Shown: positions 7,831 to 14,353, counted from the first letter of the stretch. The stretch is DNA of 53,800 nucleotides from Bacillota bacterium (GCA_023459335.1 JAEWUO010000010.1:1-53800); one strand, 5' to 3'. The notes: generated by a model not told the origin, from the sequence alone. Numbers and translations: made by a program.

Positions 7831-8049
7831 TTAACCAACGCATTTCACACTGCCAATTTCAAGCGGAAACAACGGTCGCGTACCCTTGTAAAACCCGCAC
7901 AATATCTCTGGGATGAATTTTGAAACTGCAATTCCCATTGCGTCGATTCCGTTTTCCGCTATGGCGTAGCGGTGAAATCTTTGATTTGTGGTTTCGTTGA
8001 GTTTTTCGTCGAAATACTTGCCCGTTATGATGATCTCAAACTTTTTCAT
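7831..8049 (-). CDS. Hypothetical prophage protein
   Basis: 72 residues, ATG at 8049 with AAAGGA. A small beta-rich protein (MKKFEIIITGKYFDEKL...) with no recognised domain. Confidence 0.7.
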   Translation of the reverse strand: MKKFEIIITGKYFDEKLNETTNQRFHRYAIAENGIDAMGIAVSKFIPEILCGFYKGTRPLFPLEIGSVKCVG

Positions 8050-8053
8050 TTTA

Positions 8054-8443
8054 TTATCCTTTCTTCTCTTTCAGCCAGTCCGCGAAGTCGTGCCAATCGT
8101 CCGACACGGTTTCAAGCGCGTACCGCTTTGCGAGGTCGGGGAAGAACTTGATCGTTTCATACGCGTGTTGTTTTATGATTTCGTCTATCTGCTCCGGCGA
8201 AAAGAACTTCACCCACAGGGCGTTCATCGTCACTGTGTTGGGTCGCTTCGCGCCGTATTCGTAAACCGTTGCGAACGTCGCGTTCTTCTCGATACAGTCC
8301 ATACACACGCCCCAGAGCATTTCGTCCTCGTCGTCATATTCTCGTTCACAGATTGGACATATTTTATTGTAATCATCTTCGTCGTAGGGGGTTTCGGGAC
8401 AGCCGATGTTGTGACCGATTACGGCATGGCAAACGTCACACAT
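8054..8443 (-). CDS. Hypothetical zinc-binding prophage protein
   Basis: 129 residues, ATG at 8443 after GGAG. The N-terminal 50 residues hold Cys pairs (MCDVC, CPIC, CMDC) spaced like a ribbon or double knuckle; the rest is helical and charged. Function unknown. Confidence 0.75.
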   Translation of the reverse strand: MCDVCHAVIGHNIGCPETPYDEDDYNKICPICEREYDDEDEMLWGVCMDCIEKNATFATVYEYGAKRPNTVTMNALWVKFFSPEQIDEIIKQHAYETIKFFPDLAKRYALETVSDDWHDFADWLKEKKG

Positions 8444-8446
8444 GGG

Positions 8447-8728
8447 TTACTCCGTCAGCCCAATATCATCGGGCATTTTCTTATTCCACTGACCATTCAG
8501 GATTTGTTTGCTAACCGCGTCTGATTCCTCAGCGCGGCTCGTCAAATACTGGTGGATAAGCTTCTGATAGTAAGTGATCTCGCCAACATCACCGCGAGTG
8601 ACGCACCGTACAACATCGTCAGCGTCAACCCAAATGCACATCTGTTTTTTCATGCTTGACGAAATTACGATTGCGACGATGGCAAAAACGCCGATAAGAA
8701 TTGCAATTATAAACAAAACCCAAATCAT
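8447..8728 (-). CDS. Small membrane-anchored prophage protein
   Basis: 93 residues, ATG at 8728 with AAAGGAG 9 bases upstream. Residues 2-24 form one strong transmembrane helix (IWVLFIIAILIGVFAIVAIVI), followed by a Lys pair and a soluble tail of about 65 residues that should face the cytoplasm. No known family. Confidence 0.7.
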   Translation of the reverse strand: MIWVLFIIAILIGVFAIVAIVISSSMKKQMCIWVDADDVVRCVTRGDVGEITYYQKLIHQYLTSRAEESDAVSKQILNGQWNKKMPDDIGLTE

Positions 8729-8743
8729 TGCAACTTGCTCCTT

Positions 8744-9136
8744 TCAGTTGTCGAACCAGAACACCAAGCGTAAATCCTTGTAATCGAAAATGCTTATGTC
8801 CATTTTCATTTCTTCAAGCTCGAACCCCATGTATCTTTCGTTGCCTTCTTTTCTAACCATTTCGCTATACTGATTTGCGAGTTTTCTATATTCCTCTCCC
8901 GAAAGCCACGACGCACTGTGATAATCGCGCTCATACATCTCGAAGTGCTTTCTGCTAATATAAGAAATATCTTCCGGAAATCCTCGCGGCTTTGAAATTG
9001 GATCAATGTGTTCGTAATTTCTTACATCTGCCATCATTGCGAATAACGTATAATTACGCCATATAAACGGAGCATGAAAATGTTCCCATTTTCCATCTAT
9101 ATTGACTTCAACGTGCAGATGAATGTCGCACCCCAT
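8744..9136 (-). CDS. Conserved phage protein (MGCDIHLH type)
   Basis: 130 residues, ATG at 9136 with AAGGAG. The opening MGCDIHLHVEV and the following W/Y-rich stretch, MADVRNYEHIDPIS...PRGFP and HSASWL elements are hallmarks of a phage protein found across Bacillota and Pseudomonadota phages, still of unknown function. The His/Asp/Cys-rich start hints at a metal site (inference). Two copies of a Shine-Dalgarno-containing 13-mer precede the gene. Confidence 0.8.
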   Translation of the reverse strand: MGCDIHLHVEVNIDGKWEHFHAPFIWRNYTLFAMMADVRNYEHIDPISKPRGFPEDISYISRKHFEMYERDYHSASWLSGEEYRKLANQYSEMVRKEGNERYMGFELEEMKMDISIFDYKDLRLVFWFDN

Positions 9137-9138
9137 GA

Positions 9139-9169
9139 GATATGCTCCTTTTCTCTGATATGCTCCTTT
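9139..9169 (-). repeat. 13-bp direct repeat carrying two Shine-Dalgarno copies
   Basis: On the + strand gatatgctccttt occurs at 9139-9151 and again at 9157-9169. On the transcribed strand this gives two AAAGGAGCATATC units; only the proximal one is at working distance from the ATG at 9136. Confidence 0.8.
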
Positions 9170-9241
9170 GTTTCCGATGGGCGGGACACTCGCGCACTGA
9201 CCGTTGCCAATTCACGCCGCCCCGCCCCGCCGTGTGACCAT

Positions 9242-9267
9242 CGCGGGGGAAAGGAGGGAACCCCGCG
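9242..9267 (-). other. GC-rich hairpin in the 9137-9271 gap
   Basis: cgcgggg at 9242-9248 pairs with ccccgcg at 9261-9267 around a 12-base loop. It follows the stop of the gene at 9272 in the direction of transcription but has no T-run, so it is an unproven terminator, processing or attenuation site. The rest of the gap holds GC-rich sequence and no gene. Confidence 0.45.
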
Positions 9268-9271
9268 AAAC

Positions 9272-9451
9272 CTAATGCCCTAAAATCTCCGCTCGTTTCG
9301 CCCTGACCGCCGCAAGTTGGCGAAGCTGTTGCCGTTCAAGTCGGCGGTCGAGTGCTTTGGATTGCGCCGTCTGCGTGGGTAGCCGCTCAAGGGCGACCCG
9401 CGCCATAATCGTCTGGACAAGCGCAAGGTCAAAGTCGTACATTCCAATCAT
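9272..9451 (-). CDS. Hypothetical short basic protein
   Basis: 59 residues from the ATG at 9451, in an ATGA overlap with the upstream stop. Basic, Arg/Gln/Ala-rich helix (ALDRRLERQQLRQLAAVRAKRAEI), possibly a coiled coil. No family recognised. Confidence 0.6.
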   Translation of the reverse strand: MIGMYDFDLALVQTIMARVALERLPTQTAQSKALDRRLERQQLRQLAAVRAKRAEILGH

Positions 9452-9627
9452 CCCCACCCATACATCCGTTTCTTCGCCGCCATAGCGATCCGCCGCTCTT
9501 TGTCGAAGCGGTACCCTGTGTACGCGTCCAGTTCAAACCGCGCCGCCACTTCTTCGTTACGCTCCCGCTTTCGGAGTTCCAGCCCGCTCTTGATCTTCGC
9601 TACAAACTGTGCTTTGCTTTCGCTCAT
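9448..9627 (-). CDS. Hypothetical short basic protein
   Basis: 59 residues from the ATG at 9627, overlapping the TAA of the terminase-like gene by one base. Charged and helical. It is not a continuation of the missing terminase nuclease domain. Confidence 0.6.
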   Translation of the reverse strand: MSESKAQFVAKIKSGLELRKRERNEEVAARFELDAYTGYRFDKERRIAMAAKKRMYGWG

Positions 9628-10283
9628 TACCATTCACCGTCCAACATCTGCTTTCGCAATTCTTCCGGCAACGCTTGTAATTGTTTGAAGTAATCATCCG
9701 ACAAATAAGGATTATTCAATACCGTTGCGTGAATAAGCGCATAGTCATTGGGTTTTTCCGCTCCCTTGTACTTTTTTTCTACAAACCATTTTTTTAGCAT
9801 TGCAAATGACGGCGCGGCGGGATTGATTGAAATTGTGTAACGCATCAGTGGTCTAGGAATCCCACAATTTTGCAAAAATGTTAGCTGGTAATCCGTCAGT
9901 TCTTGCGCTTCATCAATGCAAACTAGATCAAAATACTTTCCGGCGAACTTATGAATGTCTTCCTCGTTGTTGCAAAACCCCAAAACGATAACACTACCGT
10001 TGGGGAATCGAAACCGATGTTCCGTCTTGCACTCCTCCGCAATCCCGTTAAGTTCTAGCCGCATTGGATATAAAATAGCGAAATCCAAGCCCCAACGATC
10101 TCTCCGTACAACGAGTACCCTTGAATTGTCATGCTCCATCGCATATTTAACAGCCAACCTACGAATCGTCCACGTTTTCCCAAGTCCGCGACCGCCTCCG
10201 ATTGCAACAAAACGCTGTGTCGCATCCATGAACTCCTGTTGTTTTTCGTTTGGCGTTCCGTCGAGCGGAATGAAGATACTCAT
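9627..10283 (-). CDS. Terminase-large-subunit-like ATPase lacking nuclease domain
   Basis: 218 residues, ATG at 10,283 after AAGGGAG. A Walker A motif (GGGRGLGKT) lies near residues 29-37, a VLVVRRDR arm near 57-64, and a Walker B (FDLVCIDEAQEL) near 118-129. The later NPAAP, NPYLS and LPEELRKQMLDGEW elements match the ATPase half of phage packaging terminases almost to its last strand. Full terminases continue for about 200 residues with an RNase-H-like nuclease; here a TAA follows the LDGEW directly and neither downstream gene looks like a nuclease. The position in the early cluster, next to an HTH protein and far from any late gene, is also unusual. It may be a reassigned motor or a truncated relic; the intact frame and ribosome site favour a working ATPase. 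Confidence 0.8.
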   Translation of the reverse strand: MSIFIPLDGTPNEKQQEFMDATQRFVAIGGGRGLGKTWTIRRLAVKYAMEHDNSRVLVVRRDRWGLDFAILYPMRLELNGIAEECKTEHRFRFPNGSVIVLGFCNNEEDIHKFAGKYFDLVCIDEAQELTDYQLTFLQNCGIPRPLMRYTISINPAAPSFAMLKKWFVEKKYKGAEKPNDYALIHATVLNNPYLSDDYFKQLQALPEELRKQMLDGEW

Positions 10284-10486
10284 GCGCTTGCTCCCTTAAT
10301 GAAATTGATGAACCCGACCTTTGGGATTTTGACGCGGCTACCGATGATAGACACGGGAAACCCCAAATCCTCGCGGTTTCGGTGCGCCTGCACCCTGATG
10401 TTCTGCGGCTTCGCTCCAAAGTACGCCGCCACTTCTTCGACCGTCAGATATTCGCGGTCGATCTGCTCAATCTGCGCTAGTGTCAT
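10280..10486 (-). CDS. Helix-turn-helix / excisionase-like DNA-binding protein
   Basis: 68 residues from the ATG at 10,486 (AAAGGG 8 bases upstream; the ATG at 10,492 is too close). YLTVEEVAAYFGAKPQNIRVQAHRNREDLGFPVSIIGSRVKIPK-type order (residues about 13-55) is the winged-helix MerR/excisionase-like fold. It could be an excisionase or a small regulator or, given the coupling to the terminase-like gene, a terminase-small-subunit analogue. The roles cannot be separated by sequence alone. Confidence 0.65.
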   Translation of the reverse strand: MTLAQIEQIDREYLTVEEVAAYFGAKPQNIRVQAHRNREDLGFPVSIIGSRVKIPKVGFINFIKGASA

Positions 10487-10602
10487 GCCCATGTCCCTTT
10501 CATCCCGCGTCCATCCGCGTTACAGCCGCCTACTGCTTTACATCGCCCTGTCGGGCTTCCGCGCCGCTCACAGCGTCCTACTCACTTCCTGCCGCGTTTC
10601 CG

Positions 10603-10698
10603 TCAGTGGTTAATCGCGCCCAACACTAGGCTTAGTAGCAAACCGACGAACAACACGCCGACCGAAAAGTATGCGAGGTATTTCCCTTGATGTCTCAT
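10603..10698 (-). CDS. 31-residue single-span membrane peptide
   Basis: ATG at 10,698 lies in an ATGA overlap with the stop of the glycine-repeat gene, with AAGGAG 9 bases upstream; TGA at 10,603. The peptide starts MRHQGKYLAYF and has one hydrophobic helix (residues 10-29) ending near NH. Its ribosome site, overlap and clean hydrophobic helix argue for a real gene, too short for usual annotation. Function unknown. Confidence 0.55.
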   Translation of the reverse strand: MRHQGKYLAYFSVGVLFVGLLLSLVLGAINH

Positions 10699-11471
10699 GC
10701 CATTCTCTCCTTAACCATGCGAATAACGCTTGCTCCGTATGCGTTTTCAGTCAACTCAATGAACCGCGCAACTGTCATTTTGTCGTTCTCTACGTCAATT
10801 CCGTGATCTTTCACGAACGCGTCACGCCCGAACTCGCAACTGCCAGTAAGCCGATGATGCCAGTCATAGAACGCCTTTGCGGGATATTCTTTCCCTGCCT
10901 GAAACTCTGCAAGAAACGCGTCAACACGTTCTTCCTCGCTCATTTCTTCCATCAACTTTTCAATCAAGGCTTCCTGTGCGTTTCGTAAAGTCGCTCCGTG
11001 TGCAAACATGTTCTCGCCTTTGACAACAAAACAAGGAGACAGAGACAGATCGGAATTGAGCGTAAATCCTCGCGCTACGTTTCCTCGTATCTGGTCGATT
11101 TGCGTTGATACACCATCGATGGTATGAAAACATTTCCCATCGAAGGATTTTACGCCGTAGCCGTGGCCGGAGCCGTCGCCGGAGCCGTGGCCGGAGCCGT
11201 CGCCGGAGCCGTGGCCGGAGCCGTCGCCGGAGCCGTAGCCGTGGCCGTCGCCGGAGCCGTAGCCGTGGCCGTAGCCGGAGCCGTAGCCGTCGCCGTAGCC
11301 GTCGCCGGAGCCGTAGCCGTGGCCGGAGCCGGAGCCGTAGCCGTGGCCGGAGCCGTCGCCGGAGCCGTGGCCGGAGCCGTCGCCGGAGCCGTAGCCGTGG
11401 CCGTAGCCGTGGCCGTCACGCGTTTCTACGGCTAGAAATGCTCTGATTTTTTCGTCAATTAAACTTTCCAT
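10695..11471 (-). CDS. Glycine-dipeptide repeat phage protein
   Basis: 258 residues from the ATG at 11,471 (MESLIDEKIRAFLAVETRDG...). Residues about 20-107 are an uninterrupted run of Gly-X dipeptides in which X is only Tyr, His, Ser or Asp. A conserved globular C-terminal part follows (VKSFDGKCFHTIDGVSTQIDQIRGNVARGF..., later AFYDWHHRLTGSCEFGRDAFV). I know this architecture from other Bacillota prophages; its function is unknown. The repeat may be a flexible or condensate-forming linker (inference). Length variation between related phages is expected because the coding DNA is a hexamer tandem array. Confidence 0.75.
   Translation of the reverse strand: MESLIDEKIRAFLAVETRDGHGYGHGYGSGDGSGHGSGDGSGHGYGSGSGHGYGSGDGYGDGYGSGYGHGYGSGDGHGYGSGDGSGHGSGDGSGHGSGDGSGHGYGVKSFDGKCFHTIDGVSTQIDQIRGNVARGFTLNSDLSLSPCFVVKGENMFAHGATLRNAQEALIEKLMEEMSEEERVDAFLAEFQAGKEYPAKAFYDWHHRLTGSCEFGRDAFVKDHGIDVENDKMTVARFIELTENAYGASVIRMVKERMA
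11154..11416. repeat. GGC-N3 hexamer tandem array inside the glycine-repeat gene
   Basis: About 44 units of a 6-bp repeat, gccgtn/gccgga on the + strand, i.e. GGC followed by TAC, CAC, GAC or TCC on the coding strand. Larger blocks recur: the order seen around 11,161-11,246 is found again around 11,338-11,402, which points to duplication by slippage or unequal recombination. Several non-coding frames stay open here only because of the repeat. Confidence 0.9.
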
Positions 11472-11752
11472 TCCGGCACCGCCTTGATATTCGCCTCGGC
11501 AGTCTCCGTGCACGGGATGATTTCGATCACGTCAAGGATTGTGATCTCGGACACCGTGACGGTGAATTTGCAACCGCGCGGATTTGATGTGCCGGAAACG
11601 GCAAGCTGCGAGATTGACGCGGCTCCCGCCCAATACCACAGCCGACGCGCATTTTCCAGCGTGACTTCGTCGCCGTTCTTCTCTTTGATCGTCCCCGCGA
11701 AAACACCCGCGCGGTTCGCCCTGATGATGCAGTACTTCCCGTTGTAGTTCAT
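11459..11752 (-). CDS. DUF6948-type phage protein
   Basis: 97 residues, ATG at 11,752 after AAAGGAG. The sequence YNGKYCIIRANRAGVFAG, the RLWYWAGAASISQLA segment and the GCKFTVTV...LDVIEIIPCT end are characteristic of the DUF6948 family of small prophage proteins, function unknown. It overlaps the glycine-repeat gene by 13 bases, and the two often occur together (recalled, not tested). Confidence 0.8.
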   Translation of the reverse strand: MNYNGKYCIIRANRAGVFAGTIKEKNGDEVTLENARRLWYWAGAASISQLAVSGTSNPRGCKFTVTVSEITILDVIEIIPCTETAEANIKAVPEWKV

Positions 11753-11774
11753 TGTTTTTTCTCCTTTTGTTTTT

Positions 11775-12476
11775 TTAGAATTTTGAAGTAGAATGTCCGT
11801 TAAACAGTTCCCAAAGATGTTGCTTGCCCTGCATGTTCACGAACGTCTGAACACCCGTATGCCCGTTGTGTTTGTTGTAGTAGTCCTTGACCTCGAAGTA
11901 CCCGCGAAACCGCCCGTTGTACGGAAGATGATCGCCGCTCGGTGCTTTGTAGATGTACCCATGTTCGATCAGCGAAGCCATGAAGAACCGCTCCGGCACG
12001 TTGATTTCCTTTGCGGTTTCCCGCAGGTTGGTCAGGTGGTCACGCGCCACGAAATTGTCAAAGACGCTGGCTTTCGGTAGAAGTTCCTGATTGACCGTTT
12101 TCAACGCTTCAATCTGCCGATTAGCCAACTGCAACGCCCTCGCCATGATCGACGCGGGGTCGTTCCACTTCTTTTCCAGTTCAATGAAATACTGGCGGCA
12201 CTCTTTGCCCTTTTCGGTTCGTTGGAGCATTGAAAGTTCTTTTGCCATGTCGATGGTGAGCTGATGATCGATCTGCGATTGCGGCATTTCTGCGCCATCC
12301 GAACGGCGTACAGAATTGTTCACCGTCAAATAGTCCGTTCCCTCAACAAATCCATACTCCGCCATGCGGGGGAACCAGATACGATACGGCGTTTCTACTT
12401 TGAGGGCCGCATGCAGATCGCGCCCAAGCACGGTGGGCGTTTCCTTTGAATAGTCAATCCTCATTAGTTCGTTCAT
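11775..12476 (-). CDS. Phage antirepressor (AntA/AntB plus KilA-C domains)
   Basis: 233 residues, ATG at 12,476. Residues 5-75 (TPTVLGRDLHAALKVETPYRIWFPRM...GTDYLTV) are an AntA/AntB-type N-terminal domain. The middle is a helical spacer (ALQLANRQIEALKTVNQELLPK), and residues about 135-225 (LRETAKEINVPERFFMASLIEHGYIYK...) are the KilA-C DNA-binding domain. Such proteins counteract the lysogeny repressor to trigger induction. It sits three genes into the leftward lytic operon, where its expression would follow derepression. Confidence 0.9.
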   Translation of the reverse strand: MNELMRIDYSKETPTVLGRDLHAALKVETPYRIWFPRMAEYGFVEGTDYLTVNNSVRRSDGAEMPQSQIDHQLTIDMAKELSMLQRTEKGKECRQYFIELEKKWNDPASIMARALQLANRQIEALKTVNQELLPKASVFDNFVARDHLTNLRETAKEINVPERFFMASLIEHGYIYKAPSGDHLPYNGRFRGYFEVKDYYNKHNGHTGVQTFVNMQGKQHLWELFNGHSTSKF

Positions 12477-12790
12477 GCGCTTTTCCCCGTGAGTAGGTAG
12501 TCGGTCGTTTCGGGTTCACCAGATAAAATCAGATCAACGTCAGGGCTTGTTTTCTTGATGATGTAAAGCACTTTCTTTCTGCGCGATACGATCATGTCCG
12601 CGTTATTCCGCTTTACCCACACATAAGCACACGCCGCGTCATTTTCTGCATCGCTCGTTTTCTCGTAGGAAAGTTGCATGTTCCCGTTGTCTGATTTCTG
12701 AAACTCAATGAGAAGATCGGTTAGTTCATATCTGCTTCTGTGTCGCTTTACCTCGATGGGGGATAGGTCAACGTTGTATTCAACATTCAT
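12473..12790 (-). CDS. Hypothetical protein of the early operon
   Basis: 105 residues, ATG at 12,790, overlapping the Cro-like gene stop and coupled to the antirepressor gene by an ATGA overlap. Mixed alpha/beta, soluble, without a recognised domain. Its place between Cro and the antirepressor suggests a regulatory role (inference). Confidence 0.7.
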   Translation of the reverse strand: MNVEYNVDLSPIEVKRHRSRYELTDLLIEFQKSDNGNMQLSYEKTSDAENDAACAYVWVKRNNADMIVSRRKKVLYIIKKTSPDVDLILSGEPETTDYLLTGKSA

Positions 12791-12987
12791 GCACTTGTTT
12801 TCTCCGTTTCGTAGAACCTCGTCCAGTCAAAATTAAGAACGTCGGCAATTCGTTTTGCGGTCGAAACCGATGGATGCCGCTTGTCGTTCTCAATGTTTGC
12901 GTAAGACGGTTGTGATAAAAAACAGAGTTTTGCTGTTTCTTTCTGCGAATATCCCTTATCTGCTCTTAGCTTTTTTAACCATTCCAT
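12787..12987 (-). CDS. Cro-like XRE-family regulator
   Basis: 66 residues, ATG at 12,987 with AGGGAG. The whole protein is a Cro/C1-type helix-turn-helix (LRADKGYSQKETAKLCFLSQPSYANIENDKRHPSVSTAKRIADVL). As first gene of the leftward operon, divergent from the CI-like repressor and separated from it by an operator-rich gap, it takes the Cro position: it should bind the same operators and favour lytic growth. Confidence 0.9.
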   Translation of the reverse strand: MEWLKKLRADKGYSQKETAKLCFLSQPSYANIENDKRHPSVSTAKRIADVLNFDWTRFYETEKTSA

Positions 12988-13005
12988 CTTATAATCTCCC
13001 TCGAA

Positions 13006-13106
13006 AATTATCCTATAGCTAATTTATCACATCGAAACACGCCTGTCAATAGCCCATAGTTAATATATGGGCATTGAATTGTATTTCTTTTTGCTATAGG
13101 ATAATT
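13006..13106. promoter_or_regulatory. Genetic-switch operator region
   Basis: aattatcctatagc at 13,006-13,019 and its exact inverse gctataggataatt at 13,093-13,106 form a perfect 14-bp inverted pair flanking the gap, each with a CTATAG core. Between them lies a 21-bp palindrome gcccata-N7-tatgggc at 13,052-13,072. Their placement around the divergent promoters suggests binding sites for the two XRE regulators. Confidence 0.75.
13021..13049 (-). promoter_or_regulatory. Leftward early promoter
   Basis: On the minus strand TTGACA (13,044-13,049) is followed after 17 bases by TAAATT (13,021-13,026), ahead of the Cro-like gene at 12,987. The -35 box abuts the central palindrome and the downstream operator copy lies just past the -10. 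Confidence 0.75.
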
Positions 13107-13128
13107 ACACAAAAGGAGAGTGATAACG

Positions 13129-13518
13129 ATGGAAACGAAAGATTTCTCAAATATCGATACTATGATTCAGCAGTATGGAATGACCAGAAAAGAATTTGCG
13201 GCAGAGGTGGGGGTTTCCTTACCAACGGTTTCAGATTGGATTAATCACAAGAAAGTTCCGTCGAGCAAAAACGTTGCAAAAATAGCTAAGATTCTTGACT
13301 GTTCACCAGGGTATGTATTAGACCTTGCGCCCCTCGGATATCCACTTCCAGGGGATAACAACGTCTATCAAAATCGGGACGTTGACGATGTTATTGAATG
13401 GATGCACAAGAATCCCAAACTCGGCGTTTTGTTTTCTCGATCTACAAAACTTGATGATGATAGTCTTGACGCTGTAATTGCCATTGTTGAAAAAATCAAC
13501 AAAGAGGATCGTGACTGA
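13129..13518 (+). CDS. CI-type repressor (XRE helix-turn-helix, no peptidase domain)
   Basis: 129 residues from the ATG at 13,129; GGAG ends 10 bases upstream, whereas the GTG at 13,120 nearly touches it. Residues about 12-60 form an XRE helix-turn-helix (MTRKEFAAEVGVSLPTVSDWINHKKVPSSKNVAKIAKIL). The C-terminal 60 residues are acidic and lack the Ser-Lys dyad of self-cleaving LexA/CI repressors. Together with the ImmA-like gene that overlaps its end, this fits the ICEBs1-type ImmR-ImmA pair, in which a metallopeptidase removes the repressor on induction. Confidence 0.85.
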   Translation: METKDFSNIDTMIQQYGMTRKEFAAEVGVSLPTVSDWINHKKVPSSKNVAKIAKILDCSPGYVLDLAPLGYPLPGDNNVYQNRDVDDVIEWMHKNPKLGVLFSRSTKLDDDSLDAVIAIVEKINKEDRD

Positions 13519-13745
13519 TGAGCGAATATTTAGAGAAAGACGATGTTTGGGTAACGCAAACTAGATTACCCATGAGCGTAAGAGGGTTTTGCAAACGTGG
13601 ATTGTATGACATCGTTGTACTGAATGAAGATTTAAATGAAGAAAAAAAGCGAAAAACTGCGACCCATGAGATAAATCATATTCATAGCGGCGACCTTAGG
13701 GATGAGCGAAAGGTTTCGCTTATTGAATCGCTGGAACAAAAATAA
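13518..13745 (+). CDS. immA: ImmA/IrrE-type metallopeptidase, short
   Basis: 75 residues, start in a TGATG overlap with the repressor stop. The zinc motif H-E-x-x-H is present as THEINHIHSGD near residue 49-53, following an LNEDLNEEKKRKTA helix as in ImmA/IrrE proteins. It is shorter than the usual 120-170 residues because the N-terminal part is reduced; residues after the motif form the expected short helix. Partner should be the adjacent CI-type repressor. The symbol is given by family resemblance. Confidence 0.75.
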   Translation: MSEYLEKDDVWVTQTRLPMSVRGFCKRGLYDIVVLNEDLNEEKKRKTATHEINHIHSGDLRDERKVSLIESLEQK

Positions 13746-13789
13746 ATTAACTATAGGCTATTGACGTAAGTTGTTTACTGTGATATTTT
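13746..13789 (+). promoter_or_regulatory. Operator and promoter of the membrane-protein gene
   Basis: TTGACG (13,761-13,766) and TATTTT (13,784-13,789) are 17 bases apart. Bases 13,746-13,765 match the inverse of 13,045-13,064 in the switch region at 19 of 20 positions, including a CTATAG core and the -35 box, so the same repressor probably controls both. Confidence 0.7.
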
Positions 13790-13819
13790 AACAATGAATT
13801 AAAGGAGCACGTAGTCAAG

Positions 13820-14218
13820 ATGGATTATGTAATTACGACAGCAGTTATTTTGTCCATGATTTTAGTTGGCGGTCTTGTGTTTACAAGAAAAATCATTTTA
13901 ACAATTGGTGATGACAACCCATATACAAACAAAACAAAAGAAAATGTCCGAGGATCGTGGTACTGTATCGGTGGGGTTATTGGAGTTCTTATTGCCGACC
14001 TGCTGTTTCCATTTGTTAAATGGATTGTTCTTGTTATTTTCGGCGGTGCGCTTTTGTGGAGTTTTTTAATAAGCTTTCTATCAACCATAATTTCAGCTGT
14101 TTTTACAAAAGGAATGAAAGACTATGAATGGCTTACGGTTTTTAGTTCGCTTGTACAGTCGATTTCAAACGCATCGGTTGTTTTGCTCGTGATGCATCGA
14201 GGGTTTGGATGGATATAG
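13820..14218 (+). CDS. Polytopic membrane protein of the lysogeny region
   Basis: 132 residues, ATG at 13,820, with AAAGGAG 12 bases upstream. Four hydrophobic stretches are visible (about residues 3-22, 50-67, 70-95 and 112-128). No family recognised. The gene is transcribed with the lysogeny arm but from its own promoter, whose operator resembles the switch operator. Position between repressor/ImmA and integrase is the usual place of lysogenic-conversion or superinfection-exclusion genes, and a small membrane protein is typical of the latter (inference). Base composition is AT-richer than the early genes. Confidence 0.7.
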   Translation: MDYVITTAVILSMILVGGLVFTRKIILTIGDDNPYTNKTKENVRGSWYCIGGVIGVLIADLLFPFVKWIVLVIFGGALLWSFLISFLSTIISAVFTKGMKDYEWLTVFSSLVQSISNASVVLLVMHRGFGWI

Positions 14219-14353
14219 CCCTCGCGCGCGTACGCGTATAGTATATTAATATATATAACTATACATGTACCAAGATACACATTACTCATATACCGTATCT
14301 CCGTTCTCTATCTCTCTATACTCGTTCTCTATGCTCACCCTCTCTTAGTAATA

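Noticed and set aside
11154..11416. CRISPR array
   Set aside because: The repeats are contiguous 6-mers inside a reading frame, with no spacers and no cas gene.
11154..11416. Diversity-generating retroelement target in the glycine-repeat gene
   Set aside because: Variable codons are T/C/G-AC or TCC rather than adenine-directed changes, and no reverse transcriptase or template repeat is present in the window.
11124..11446. Ala/Val/Gly and Arg/Ser-rich open frames, and a Thr/Ala frame, over the hexamer array
   Set aside because: They stay open only because a 6-bp repeat lacks stop codons; none has a conserved flank, while the Gly-X frame joins a conserved domain.
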